Notes: a model not told the origin generated them from the letters alone. A stretch of DNA of 64,000 bases from Sphagnum compactum (GCA_965153455.1 OZ234496.1:3348001-3412000); one strand, 5' to 3'; shown: positions 46,772-59,713, counted from the stretch's first letter. Program-made: numbers and translations.

Positions 46772-47795
46772 TTACATTACATTGAATGATCCTAGAAACT
46801 TCCCCCTTTCCAATCTAGTCTTTGTGTCTAGTTCATTCACCTGATTAATAACATGTTTATTAACTAGAACATGGCGTTTATCTTCTATTGCATTTTTTGC
46901 CTCCAATTGTAACATCAATTCATCAATGTTTGCATTTTTTTCATTCAAAATCATGTTGTGCAACATGTAGCAACATATTACCACATTTGGAAGGAATTGC
47001 ACATCAAGATTGGACTTGATCATCAATTTACAATTTTTTTTCAAGATTCCAAAATTGTTTTCAACAATAACTATAACATAAGAAAATTGCTTGTTGAATA
47101 ATGTTTCCAAAATAGAGTGTTGAACTTCCATTTGTTTATGAAGAACCATAAGCCATGGCAACAAGGGGTAGCCCTTGTCTCTAATAATGTGAGGCTTAAT
47201 GCCTTCATGCAAATCAAGTTCATTGGAAAAATTGCCCCATGTTGTTTTCTGATAAATTGAAAACAACTGCAACACCCACGTATCATTCATTGAACTTGGC
47301 AACCCCACAAAAACATCCAGAAACCGTTTCTTGTGATCAATGATGGCCTATAGCTGCATGTTGTATGCCTCGAATTTGTATGAATAATATTTTGCAACAG
47401 ATGTTTGGATTCTTGGCTTGTGGATATGTATTCGAGCAACATCAATGGCACCTTGGATTCTTGGCAACCCCAAAAGATTCTTGAATCCTTCCATGACTTG
47501 TAACAAGGCATCACATTTAGACCATCAAAGTTGATTCTTGAAAACAACATTAACCACATGTATAAACTCCTATAAGACAAATTATGTATAATTGATTTCC
47601 CAATTGCAAAGAGTTCACTACACTACAAGTTCCCAATGACATGTGCAAGCTTATAGAAAGAACATGCAACTCTTATGTTCATATGCATTGCACATCTAAA
47701 TTTTGTGTTTTATTTTCCATTTTATGTTTTAGTCTTTTTGATAATTGTTTCACAAATGATCTGCTTACCCTAAAATGTTCAGTCCATCTTTTATT
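46772..47795 (-). pseudogene. PIF/Harbinger-type transposase, decayed (DDE_Tnp_4 family)
   Basis: DNA-transposon nuclease relic. The C-terminal open stretch (47308-46772) has the family pattern GYPLLPWLMV, then VVENNFGILKKNCKL-like and ICCYMLHNMI, the last third of Harbinger nucleases. Continuing upstream in the same frame gives KRFLDVFVGLPSS and GAIDVARIHIHKP. These are broken by TAG at 47348-47350 and TGA at 47525-47527. A frame change near 47573 then leads into an AIGKSIIHN string, and further stops and a shift into RWTEHFRVSRSF near 47769-47789. It cannot make a full nuclease. The companion Myb-like ORF was not found. Confidence 0.82.
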
Positions 47796-50700
47796 GTCAT
47801 ATTGAATTTAAAGAAACTGGACATACCAAGTTGTTGATCTTGCTTTGACCCAGTCACTAAGGTCTTGATTCAAAAGAAGGTCGTACACATAAGATAACCT
47901 AGAGAATCAAAACATTCACTATATGAAAAAAAACACAAAATCTGTGTCTTCACAAAAAGAAAAAGATGCAAGTTGTTCACCTATAAAACCAAGAGATTTG
48001 AATGAAAAATTTGTTTCGGAATGATTAAGGATTAGCAAGTCTTGTGCTTGAACTAGGAGTTGAAAGAATTGAGCAAGAAGGATCATTTTTACTGGGCTAA
48101 CCATGTTGAATTTTTTTGCAAAATGACCTTGCCAAGAACACAAAAAAAATGTAAAAAACGAAGAGAAAATGATATAAATTTTTTTGTAGAAAACACACAA
48201 TAGAACATGAAGATGTTGTGTAACCGTAAAAGAAAGAGTCCACATTGCCTCTACTTCTCTCATAAATCCACTTTGTTAGAATCTCAGTAACTCCTCTCCT
48301 GTTAAGCAGGAAGTATTACAGTAGTCCTATTATGAGGTCCCACAACTCCTAACCCTCCGTCCTTGCTGGTTCCAAAAAAATATGCACACATCAACCTATC
48401 CTAAGTCTACTACAGCAGTATCCTTTGATTGTTGCTGGAAGTAGTGGCATTCTCGTATTGTTAGTGCAAAATGTTAGTAGGGTCTGGCTTGAAGTCAGAG
48501 CTCTCAATGTTCATTCGGTCTGTGATGAGCTGCTAATTCCCTTCTCCCCTTTTTCCCTTTCTACTTGGGCAATGAACACAAATGCTTCTGCTAGGGCTTA
48601 ACACGGATCAACTTCTGGGCTCTACTCAACAACAGAACCAGGTGCACCAAGTTGGCTTACAACTACTCAAGAAGGGGACAGAATTCTATGAAAGACATGG
48701 ATCTATGAATGCTTGCTGTAATCTTCCATCCTACTTCTCTGTCTCAGTCATATTCTGCCCAGTCCCAAGGATACCCACAAAGAGGTTTCTGGCTCTTATT
48801 CAGGTGTTGTGAACTACCCACTGAATAATCCACACAAGGTCTCCCCCCCCCAAACTTCTACAGATGCAGTTTCTATATGCATTCGATTCTACAGCTCAAA
48901 CCACCTTTAAGCTTCATCAGCCTTCAGCATCAACCCTTGATTATTCCTAATTCTAACCAAAACAAAGAGCTGGCCATCTTCTAGTTACTGGCGCAGCGGA
49001 AGAAGAAAAACCCAGCAACTAACTATCCTAGAAGCTCCTCTCTTACCACCAAAAACTGCCCTCATACTGCCTGTCTACCTGCCTCTTTCTCCTTAGAATC
49101 CCCTCTTTTATCCTCTTCCAACCTCCTGCTCTTCTCGCCTTTCTAGCCTCCATAGATCACGCTTGGCCATCCATCTCCAGCCGTCACCCTGTTTCACATA
49201 ACACACAAGCAACCAAACTTTCCAACTCACCGTCACTCACCAACCAAAGAAAAGATCCTCCCCGCCGTTTGCATGAAGAAAGTTGACGGCGGGTTTATTT
49301 CCTAAACCCTAAAACGAAATTAGCTTTCACACTACAAAAACCACCAAAAAGACTTCCTGTTCGGTCACTCCCTGTCCGGTCACTCTTGCACACAATGAAG
49401 AGATCAGAAATGTTGTGCAAAAAATGCCAAAATGACGATGAAAATGAAGATGGAAAATGAAGATGGAGTTCACTTGAGCCAACATGAAGCGGAAAATGAA
49501 GATGGAGCTTGTTTGAGCTGTGAAATGAAGAGAAAATTTCCAGGGAGCTATGGTGGTGGTGCTTTACCACTTTCGGTCACTAAAAACAATGATGGAATTG
49601 TGAACAACGCTAGCTTGGTGAAGCAAACTTTACTTGAGTGACCTAACTTGAACCATATGTGTGAACAAAGGTAAAGTAAACCTAACGGTCATAAGGTGGA
49701 TAGAGACGAATTAGGGTTACTAGCTAAAATCCTACTGGCTACTTTCGAGTTAGGGCCTATCACCGTGATAGCCTATCCCTAAGTGTGAATCAACTTTAAG
49801 AATCTTTGGTTTTGAGTTTTGGTTATAATTGATTTTGATTTGTTCTTCAAGATGGTTCGGAAGTTGATTTTGAAGTGGTTTGATGCTTTTGAATTTTGGT
49901 GTTCCCATCAAGTTCCCAAAAAATCTCATGATGTCTTGTAATTTCCCAATGAGTTCCCAAAATTCCAAAAATCTTCCTCAACACGTTCCAAAAACAACAA
50001 GAAGGAATAACATATGGAATAGTTAACCCAAAATGGCTTTCACCCACATGGGTCCTATTTGGGCCTCCATCCAACATAGGGAACAATCTAGGGAACATCA
50101 CAAAATATTCGTATAAAGACCCATTGTAGTGCTACCATTGGAAATATCTTTATATTGTGAAGCTTAGGGCTAGGACCTAGCACCCTAGAACTCTAGAACT
50201 TAGACATAGGACCTTAAAACCTAAAAGCTGTAGACATCATCTAAACCTAAAATTAATTGAACCTAAACATGATCCCTATTTGTGTTTAGGTTCCTATTAG
50301 GAACAAAGGTGAATGCCTGATTTTTACTTTGTTTACAATGGAAGGGTGCAAGTAAATATGTAACATACGGATATGAACAGGTAAATGTTAGGAGAAAAGA
50401 TAAATTGGAATTTCTTGTTTATTCATACAAGTATGATATGTTAATTAGTGGGGGATTAGCAATCACTTATGCAAGCACCTTAAATAATACATTCCAAGCA
50501 TTCTTATTGTGACAAATGGTAGCACAATCTAAAGAGGTTCCAAGGGTACAGGCACGGTCTTGCCCAAGGTAATTAATACAAAAAATCAAATAAAAATAAA
50601 TGAAAAAAATAAAAAAATATAATTTACTATTTTAATCACCATATCAAGCACCATCGTCCTCAAATTTCACTACAATATGTGGGGATCACATATAACCTTA

Positions 50701-52619
50701 AGAATAATTTTTTGCAAATGCCCCATCTTACCACAACTCAAAGGAGGTAAACTTCAAATATACATATGAGGTAGGTCATAACAAAATTATGGAGTTTTGA
50801 AAGTTTTTTTTTGTGGCTAAAGTGTTTTTCAAAGCTTGTCCAAATTGAACCCTTTGTAAATCATTGAAAATGTCTTTAAGATTACGTATCTAAAATGGGG
50901 TCTCATTCCCCATTTGAAAACTTCAAATCTAAAATATGACACAAAAAAGAATTGATCAAAAAATCTAACTCGTAGTTCAATTTTTAACAATTAAAACATT
51001 CAATAGAGGGGTCAAATATTTTCATTGAAATATCATATGACATTAGAAAGTTCTTTTCAAGGATTACAACTTTTCTTTGAAAGTTTTCAAATTAACATTC
51101 ATATGTAAAACTTATGAACTTGCAAAGTAACGGGATTCATAATTGGAGGATTTAAGTTTTTTTGATCATTTTAATATAATTTTTCATCACCATTTACAAA
51201 GTATATTATATGAAAGTGAGAGATGACTCCTCCCAAATTTGAACTATGATAAAATCATGTGATTATATGTTTTTTATGATTTTATTTGTGCATCATTTTG
51301 TTTTCAATTTGTATCAATTTTTTTAAATTTTTTTGGTTTGTGTAGATTGACTTCACATGAAATTATGCTTTGTGAATTCTTTTTAGTCTCATCCTTCAAC
51401 TCTCACACTTTTTATTGGGTGCAAGTTAAGGAATGTGCTTTAAATTTACATTTCAACAAAACAAGAAATTAACAAGGTTCTTTACCTTGATACCACTTGA
51501 TAAAGTTAAAGATATATTATTTATTACATCTCACTATGATAACCATGCATAAATATGTTGTTGACCTAATTATATATTTAAATATGCATTCATACATTGG
51601 CACTCATGTATTGATAAATTATAATAAGAATTTTGTCTTATTCAAGATAAAATGGTGCCCAAAACCAATTCCAAATCAAGTAAGGTTTTAATAATAGCAA
51701 CACATGGATCAACAACAACCTTAAACATATTTATATTTAATCATGTTTCACCAAACTATATAGTTGGCTTTTGACAAATAATGAAAATATATTTTGTTGT
51801 AAAGCCTACTTACAATGATGGTCAAATGTACCTTTTTAATTATTAAATTATTATTCAACCTTTGGTTGGTGACAATTTGACAATGCATAATTTCACATAA
51901 AAAAGAAGACTCGATATGTTTCATAGAAAAATTATGGTTACAAAAATTAAATCCCATAATTCTTGAAATAATGGGTGATTTTTTTGTCTACAAATTTTTG
52001 TTGGGTTTTCCTTGTTTTTGGGAAAATGTGTTTTTTCTACTATAAATTCAACTTTTTTTCTATTCTTTTGGAATTTCTTTTCCAAATTTGTGATTTCACA
52101 AAATAAAATAAAAAACCCTTGGACGGACCATGAAACTATCATATCAACTTCAGCAATGATTCTTTTAGGTGAAGTCATTCTAAAGTGAGGTATGTTTGCT
52201 ATAATTTGTTTGTGGTGTGGAAATGCTTTAGGAAAGGAATTCTTTTTCTTCTTCTTAAGAATAATAAATTAAAATGAATATTAAATTAAAAAGGACTATT
52301 TATTTTCAAATCTTGTGAGGTTGAAAAAAGTGATGACAAGTTTTTTAAAAAATTAAAAAAAAACACCAAATTTAGTCAAGAGTGCACTGAAAAATCACAA
52401 GCCTCCAAAAAACAAAGTCCAAAATAGCTTATCACTACACTACAAAAATTGACCAAAGAAAAAAACCCTTCTTACAATTAAAGAAAAACATACCACATAA
52501 TACATAACACATAAGAGTGTGGGTGCTAGTTAAAAAATAAATAAAAAAAACCCCATTTGTTCTTTTTTGCCTTGTAAATTTGAGTAGGGCAGAAAGAAAA
52601 CGGGCAGTTAACCTCCGGC
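47796..52619. other. spacer
   Basis: 48264-49310 is CT-rich and less AT-rich than its surroundings and starts near tgttagaatc (48274), which recalls some LTR starts, but no matching end or target duplication was found. 49310-52619 is AT-rich with nothing supportable; a telomere-like cctaaaccctaaa lies at about 49301. Confidence 0.45.
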
Positions 52620-53297
52620 ACCACTTAGCCGCCTAGCTGCCTTGGTGTCAAACCGCAAAGCGGTAGAGCGGTAGAGCAAGAAGGACACACTCTTCTCCTC
52701 CTCCTCCTCGTCTTCTGGTTCTCGTTCCCGTTCTGTCGTTGCAGCAGCAGGCAGACTCGGAGATCAGACTTTGAGAGTCTTGAGTCTTGACTCAGTCGGA
52801 GGCACTGCTGCACTTGCATTCTCAATTTACACTTCCTTTTCCGTTGTGGGTCTGTCACAGAAGAATCCAGTTCTCTCTCTCTTTTTTTTTTCTCTTCTCT
52901 CTTTCTTCTGCCTGGATTGCAAGGAAGACCAAGTCCTGGCTTCTTCTGCAGCAGTGGTAGTAGTTGCAGCTGTGGAGGTTGTTGTTTTTGTTGTGTTTTT
53001 TTTTTCCCTCTTTTGAGTCCTCCTCATTCGACTCCCATTCTCCATGTCCACGCCCAAAGACGGGCTAGCTTTGCAAAATCTTTCCACCTGAGGAGGAGAT
53101 GCTGGACTCTCTTCTTGTATGTACTTTCTTGGGTTTTCAGTTGCCAATTTTGTTCTTGTTGTTGTTGGTTCTCAGTTGTAGTTGTTGTTATGTGTTTCAG
53201 ATGCTCGGATTGTGACGGAAGTTCTCTTTCTTGCCAGGAAACCAGAGCATCAGTAAGATAGGAAGGAATCGAGACCCTGAGAGAGAGGGAGAGAGAG
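52620..53297 (+). promoter_or_regulatory. probable promoter and 5' leader of the DUF630/632 gene
   Basis: CT-rich, GC-richer stretch starting about 680 bp before the ATG. A leader intron is possible between a GTATGT-type donor near 53117 and a ttatgtgtttcag acceptor near 53201. The GAGAGAGAG run at 53279-53296 abuts the start codon. Confidence 0.4.
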
Positions 53298-56200
53298 ATG
53301 GGGTGTGTGGGATCCAAGGTGGAGAGTGAGGAGGGAGTGGCACAATGCAAGGCAAGGAGCAGGTACATGAAGCAAGCAGTGACATCACGTCATGCCTTGG
53401 CAGCTGCACACTTGTTCTACGTCCATGCCTTGAAAGCTACAGGCTCTGCACTGCGACAATTTGCAGAAGGACAAGAGAAACTCTCTGCATGGGGACCACC
53501 GATTGCTCATCATCATCCTGCTCCTGCTCCTGCTCCTCCTCCTCCTCCTCCTGCTACTCCTGCTGCTCCTACTCCTGCAGCAGCAAAAGCAGCAGCAATC
53601 ATGGAGGAGGAGCAACAACCCAAAACTCCACTCACTCCCAACACCCCTAGTCTTTCTCAAGCTTTAGTGCAACCGCCACCACCACCACCCATGCCTCCTT
53701 CTCCTCTGTCTCCCATGCTCCCTCCTCCTCCTCCACCACCACCATCTCCTCCTCCTCCTTCAAGAATTGAGCCCCACCCACATACTGATCCCGGAGCTAC
53801 TACAAGCCTACCATCATCACCACCACCACCACCACCACCTCCGCCTCCTCCTCCTCCTCTACCAGCAGCAGTGGCAAGAAGAGCTTCTTCAGCTCAAGCT
53901 TCACCTAGAGCTTCTTCACCTCGAGTTTCTTCTTCTTCGACTACTTTGTCACCCATTCCTTTCACTCCTTTGTCCCAAGAGCTGCCTCCTCCTTTGATAC
54001 CTCCAGTGACACCGAGGGATGATGACTGGCTTGCACAAGCTCTACCACCTCCTCCACCTCCTAGTAGTGGCAATGAGGATGATGGTGGAAACAGAAACAA
54101 CAGAAGCAGAAGAAGCAGCAGAACAAGAAGCAGAATAACAACAGCAAGTGCTGCTTCCACAAACACTTGGGATGAATACTTTCTTGATCCATTCAGGCCA
54201 TCATCACCCATCTCCTCCGTCTCTGCCTTCCATATGAATTACATGGAGCACCAACCATCAAAGGCGGAAACACATCTTCTTCTTCTGCAGAATCATGATG
54301 ATGAGGAGAATGACCATGTCCAAGAAATCTGCCACATGCAGCAGCATGAGCATGAAGAAGAAGGGCAAGGACTTCGAGGACTTCCGGGCCTTGAAGATGG
54401 GGAGGACGATGATGATGATGATGATGATGAGGATGATGATATTGATGGACCTTGTCCTCTGGTAAACCCAACAACAACAACACTCTCCCTTCCTTTCTCC
54501 CTGCATGTTTTCTTCTCAAGTTTGAATGCTGATCAATCAATCAACAATCATGGCACCTGGCTTGCATATCTTTCTTGCATTTCCTTCTTGCAAGAATTTG
54601 TCTAAAACCCATTTGTCAGGACAATTGCATATGAACAGATTTGTCAGCAGAGGAAAAGTGTAATGCTCATCATCCTGCTGCTAAATTCTGGAGTTGGGTT
54701 TTTGGTTTTCCCCTCAGGACAGATTTGTCAGCTGAGAAGAGTGCAATGCTTGTCATCCTGAGCTGCTAAATTCTGGACTTGGGTTTTTGGTTTTCCCCTC
54801 AGGATTCTGATGATGCAAAGGGTGCGGAGTCAACAACAAGTGACAGAGCTCTTCAAGCATTGGCAGTCACTCAAATTGCGGTTGCTCCAACAAGTGCCAA
54901 TGATGATGGAAAGGGAATGAAGCATGATCATCATCATCATAATATGGCTGTCACTCCTGCTGTTGCAGCAGCAGGACAAGTACTACCTAGGGGACAAGGG
55001 CGAGAGCTTCTGGATGTTCTTAGGGAAGTTGATAACATTTTCTTGAAGGCTGTTGAGAGTAGTGATGCTGTGTCCAAGTTTCTTGAAACCAGAAAGTTGC
55101 CTTCTACTTACTCTGACGGGCTTAAAGGTAAGGTGACAGATCTTCTGCTTCTCCATCTTCTTCTTCTTCATGATCTTCTTCTTCACCAAAAGGTTGCATC
55201 CATCAGTGCATGTGCTTCAGGTTTTTTTCTCCTCTTATTTGATGATGCACTTTGTATTTCTTTCTGGAATATGAGCAGGTGTGGGTGAGTCAGCAAGAAC
55301 GTTTTTCAATTCCCGGAGTTTTAACTCACCTCGAGGTCATATGAGAAGCGCAAGTATTTTGGATGACAATGGCAATTTCAGTGGAAGCATGAGAAGTTTG
55401 AGCAATTTGAGCAGTATAACTTGGAATGATGAAGGCAGTGGTGGTGGGGGCAGTGGTGCTAGTGGGAGTCATGTTTTGACTCTGGATCGCTTATATGCTT
55501 GGGAAAAGAAGCTCTACAATGAAGTCAAGGTAATTCTCACCTGGCCTTTCAAGCATAATCCATAGAAGTCTACTATCTCAGTCGGATTGTTGAGATCCAG
55601 TTTCTGTGTCTTCTTGGTATGGAAGAAGAAGTGGCGGCCTACTTATCCTCCTCCATTTGTTTGTGACTGGCAGGAGGAAGAGGTGCTGAGGCTTGAGCTG
55701 GAGAAGAAGTATGTGATTTTTGCACGACAAGAGAAGAAGGGCGAGGAGTCAACTATGACAGAGAAAACCAAGGCAATTATAAAAAACCTCCAAACCCGCA
55801 AGCATGTTGCCAGTCAAGCTGTTGATGCAGCTGTTGTCAACATCCAAAGACTACGGGACGAAGAACTATATCCACAACTGTTAGAACTGCTCCTTGTGTG
55901 AGTTTCCATCTGTTCTCTGGACCTGTGTTGATTTAAGCTGCATGATTTAAGCTTAGCAAACAGTTGCAGCTACTTCCACAACAATTGATGCAGAGTTTTG
56001 TACCTTGCCACAAGGGAGAAAGATCTCATAACGATCCACAAGTACATCCACTGTGTTTGAAAATGTACATTGTGGAACAGGTCCTCTCTCCCCGTACTGA
56101 AAGTGTAAAATTGATGTTGAAAGGGGCTGAAGCGAGAGAGAGAGAACCTCATTGATTGTTGCTTTCTTGGGCAGGTTGATTGCAATGTGGAAGGACATGC

Positions 56201-57210
56201 GGGATTGTCATCAAGCCCAGAGAAGAGCATTGGAAGCCATGAACTCAATTCACAAGGGAGCACCTGCGGAACCCACAACTGCCTTTCATCATCAGTCCAC
56301 TCTGAACCTTGAAATTTCACTTTTCAAGTACTATACTTGTCCTCAAACAATTTGCCTTTTGTTCTCTGTTTTTTCTTTTTCTGGTTTCTGTTCATATTGA
56401 AAATCCTGAAATTTTACAACCAATTGGTACGAGGAACTCACTCACTCATCTGTTTCTTTCAATGTTGTGGGTAGGTGGGGAGATGCGTTTGTCAAGGTTG
56501 TGGCAATGCTCAGAAATTACATGAGGAATCTGAATGGATGGTTACAGCTGAGTGTAAGCTTCCACATGGGCTTTGATGACTGTGGAAACAGCAGAAATGC
56601 GCGCTTGACAAACGGATTCACATCACCTACACCACTTCTCTCCTCGCGCCATAATGCAGGCACTACTCCAATTTATGGGTTTTGTCAACAATGGCAGAGT
56701 TCACTTGACACTCTTCCTGATAAAGATGCACCTGAAGCTATTCTGAATTTTGCTGCTGTTGTTCGAGATATGGCTCGCTTACAGGAGCAGGAATTTAGAC
56801 ATAGACAGAAAGCAGAGCGGTATAAAAGGGAGGTGGAGAAAAGAGAAGCTGCACTTGCCAATGCAAGGAGTCGTGACCACCACCAGAGCATCATACCATA
56901 CTCCACAGCTGAACAGCAAGGAGGGCAGCAGCAGCAGCAGATGCCTGAAGAAAATGCAATTCAGGAGAGTGCTGAGGTGGCTGAATGTAGGATTCGGGTC
57001 GACTCAGCCAATAGGAAATACACAGAGGAAAAAGAATCAGAGCGCAAGTCTATTCAAGACACTCGGTTCATGACCCTTAATTCTATGCAAACCGGACTCT
57101 CTCAAGTCTTCCTTTCGATGGTGACATTCAGTGGTGCAACTGTAGAGTCATTTGAAAAGCTTTGGTCTTTTGCTCAAAACAGCAAGATTTCTCGAATAAC
57201 TGACAGTTGA
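53298..57210 (+). CDS. DUF630/DUF632 protein, NRG2/REL2-like (6 exons, ~950 aa)
   Basis: Plant-specific bZIP-like family; Arabidopsis NRG2 acts in nitrate signalling and rice REL2 in leaf rolling, so a signalling or scaffold role is possible but unproven here. Exons: 53298-54461, 54803-55127, 55279-55529, 55674-55897, 56175-56327, 56475-57210, with frames closing at every GT-AG junction. The N-terminus MGCVGSK is a likely N-myristoylation and palmitoylation site and opens DUF630 (about 1-60). A long Pro/Ser-rich linker follows (about 75-260), then an Asp/Glu run (about 365-380). DUF632 occupies about 454-870, with LRDEELYPQLLELL, WKDMRDCHQAQ and an NGWL motif, and is rich in predicted helix. 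Intron 1 carries a duplicated acceptor. Retaining intron 1 would give a 435-residue form ending at 54605 without DUF632. Confidence 0.93.
54634..54803 (+). repeat. 85-bp tandem duplication containing the intron-1 acceptor of the DUF632 gene
   Basis: Unit 1 (about 54634-54718) and unit 2 (about 54719-54803) share acagatttgtcagc, a catcctg...gctaaattctgga stretch and gggtttttggttttcccctc ending in an AG acceptor (54716-54717 and 54801-54802). The second is the frame-keeping acceptor. Use of the first would read five codons, then TGA at 54733-54735. Confidence 0.92.
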
Positions 57211-57799
57211 AAAAATCTGATCCTCCCATTGGCCACCATACCACATGAGAAGTACTGTAGGCATCCTCCTCTTAGAAATTACCAGATAAAAGGATTTCAC
57301 CTTTAGAAGGAACATGGAAATATTTATACTCTGATTAATAACATATGCTTACTGCAAGAGGCACAAGTTGAATTTTCTTGACAGAAATTTAGAAAATTTA
57401 GAAATAGTTTGTAGTGTGATTCCCTTGTTTGCCATGCGCACAGCTAGCTACACACCACATATTTTATACAAACAACAGCAGACACATTTAGTTACAAAAT
57501 GAGATTCCTTGCCATGTATACAAGCGACAGGGAGCAATATAGACAATTGAGTATGGGTCAGCTCCCTTGAGAGCGTTTGCCGACGAAGTGCAACAGGATG
57601 TAGTGATGTCTATTGTTTCTCCAAATGGATTTATGCACATCTGATGGAACCACTGCAGAATAACATATGCCATAGACATGTCTAGAGGGTGTCCTACTTC
57701 CGCCTTTCAAGGTAGGTATCAATAAACAGTTGTCCATGTTACAAACTTTGAATTTTTGTTGTTGAGAAGGAATGATGTGATGGAGCTTGACTGAATTTT
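57211..57799. other. 3' flank of the DUF632 gene
   Basis: Probable 3' UTR; nothing else supportable. Confidence 0.5.
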
Positions 57800-58245
57800 C
57801 ATAAAACACAAAACTGAACTGTTGGAAAGCAACAATATGAAGTTTATGTGACAACAAAACTGTTCTCTACTTTGCAAAAAAAAGCTCTTGTGGGCTTGAC
57901 CCAATTTCATGACACAAAACCCCTCACTGTTGCAAAGAAACAACATGAAGTTTCTGCAACAAAAGACACAGTCTACTATACTTCAAAACAGAAGAAGCTC
58001 TGATGGGCTTGACCCAATTTCATACAACACAAAACCTCACTGTTGCAAAGAAACAACATGAAGTTTACTACACTTTGGAAAAGAAGCTTTGATGGGCTTG
58101 ATCATACAACACAAAACCTCACTGTTGCAAAGAAACAACATGAAGTTTACTATACTTCGGAAAAGAAGCTCTGATGGGCTTAACCCAATTTCATACAAGA
58201 TGAAACCTTGTTCATTGTTGCAAGAAACAACATGAAAGTTTCCTT
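57800..58245. repeat. minisatellite between convergent genes, five diverged copies
   Basis: aacaacatgaagttt or a close variant occurs at 57831, 57939, 58052, 58134 and 58226 (steps of 82-113 bp). It is usually preceded by cctcactgttgcaaagaa and followed by agaagctctgatgggctt. The unequal steps show internal deletions. It lies downstream of both flanking genes. Confidence 0.9.
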
Positions 58246-58410
58246 GGACCATCATCAAAAATCACAAATGGCAATCCTGAAGCATTACTTTAGTTCCAGT
58301 GCCCATCTATTATGATGATAATGATGATGATGCACTAAGAAGACACTCTAAGAAAGAGGAATGGGGGAAAAAAAAACACCATTGGCTGAAGAGAATATCT
58401 GTCTATCTGT

Positions 58411-59713
58411 CTAAGAAGGTACAAGAGTAGGAAGAAAAGACATCAACAAGGATTCAACTTTGGCAAAAGAAATTGCTCCCTCATGACGGCTTCCAGGTAC
58501 CTCTTTCCCATCTATGAACAAAATCAAGGTTGGTAGACCATAGACTTTGTACTTTTCCACCAGTTCCGAATTCTCTGTGGTTTCAACCTTCACCACCTTC
58601 ACCTGTCCAGAATATTTCTGCACAGAAAGGAAAAACAAAGACCCCACTTTGTCAGTCCCCCTCCCCTCTCTTCACAGTTCAGATGGACACAGCTCTTGAA
58701 CAACAAACACATGGACCGGAGCAATGAAAACATAGAGATAAAGAGTTCCTTTACACACACGCACTCAGTCAGTCGCCAGCCCTGCCCACTCTTTAGAGTT
58801 CAGATGCACAGCTCTTGAACAACAACAAACACACGGATCAAAGCACTTCCAATGAAAACACAAGATCAGAGAGATCCATCAAGCAAAACACAGCAATCCC
58901 ATGCTCTTGCTGGAAAATTCATCTCAAGCCACAAAGAAGAAGAAGAAGAAGATGCTGATGATGATGATGAAGCTGAATTCTTCCTTACAATGTCATGATT
59001 CTGTTGTTTTTGCAGGAGAAGCAAGTGCAGGTTCTATGGGCATACATAGTACCCATGTGGTTTGCAAATCCATTGCAAAGTTGAAACAACAAACCGTATG
59101 TTTATGGATGTCTCCCTCCAGCATCTTTGAGAGTGCTCAAGGAATGGTACTTCCTTCTGCCAGCCTTCAAAAGAGGGTACAGAAACTGTGATGCTTCTTC
59201 TTCTAGTCTGAAACAGGAGGAGCAGGGGGAGCAGGAGGAGTTTAGGAGGAGGAGGAGGAGGAGAAAGGGGAATGGAGAAGGGAGGAAAGAAAGAACAAAC
59301 ACCTGATCAATTTTGTCCATGGATGGTGCAACGAGCTTGCAAGGTCCACACCAAGAAGCCCAGAAATCCACCAAAACAGGTACTTTTGATTCCAACACAA
59401 CTTCATCAAACTCCTTCTCGCTGATGCCTGGCGCCCCTTTGCACTTGGTGGTGGTTCCTCCATAGACCCTAATTCTGGTTGTTGTCGCAGTCTCAAATCC
59501 GCTGCACTTCCTTCGCAATTGTCTCTGCTGCTGCTGTTGTAAGCTCTTTTTCTTCGTCTCCATTCTGCTGCTCTTGTTTCTCAAGCTCGAAACCAACACT
59601 TGAGGCTGCCTGCTCTGCTGCTGCAGCACATTCCTCCGCCCATTCTCGTGGCCGGCAAAGTTTGCAATCCTCGCTGCTGTTGTGGTGCTCAAATGGGTCG
59701 ACATCATCATCAT
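58411..59713 (-). CDS. chloroplast-type thioredoxin, thioredoxin x-like (2 exons, ~205 aa)
   Basis: Small dithiol oxidoreductase that would reduce target disulfides, probably in the plastid stroma. Exons (minus): 59713-59303 and 58617-58411, intron 58618-59302 with GT-AG ends. The active site WASWCGPCK places Cys at about 122 and 125. The cis-Pro loop is KVYGLPTLILF, followed by DGKEVPGSRHEGAI, which is closest in my memory to plant thioredoxin x rather than the m, y or f types. The first ~90 residues are Ser/Gln/Arg-rich and fit a plastid transit peptide. The start region has four consecutive ATG codons (59713 to 59702) after an in-frame TAG, so the exact start may vary by up to three residues. 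A plain chloroplast thioredoxin-like paralogue is the main alternative to type x. Confidence 0.9.
58650..58880 (-). repeat. tandem duplication near the 3' end of the thioredoxin intron
   Basis: agttcagatg...cacagctcttgaacaaca occurs from 58676 and again from 58797 (121-bp period), each preceded by a CT-rich string. Read on the gene strand, one copy lies about 60 bp before the exon-2 acceptor. Confidence 0.75.

Noticed and set aside
48274-49310. Possible copia-type LTR starting tgttagaatc
   Set aside because: No matching CA end with a target duplication and no second copy could be found in the window.
53385-54540. Minus-strand frames opposite the Pro- and Asp-rich DUF632 exon 1
   Set aside because: Ser, Leu and His runs are complements of the CCT and GAT repeats in the true exon.
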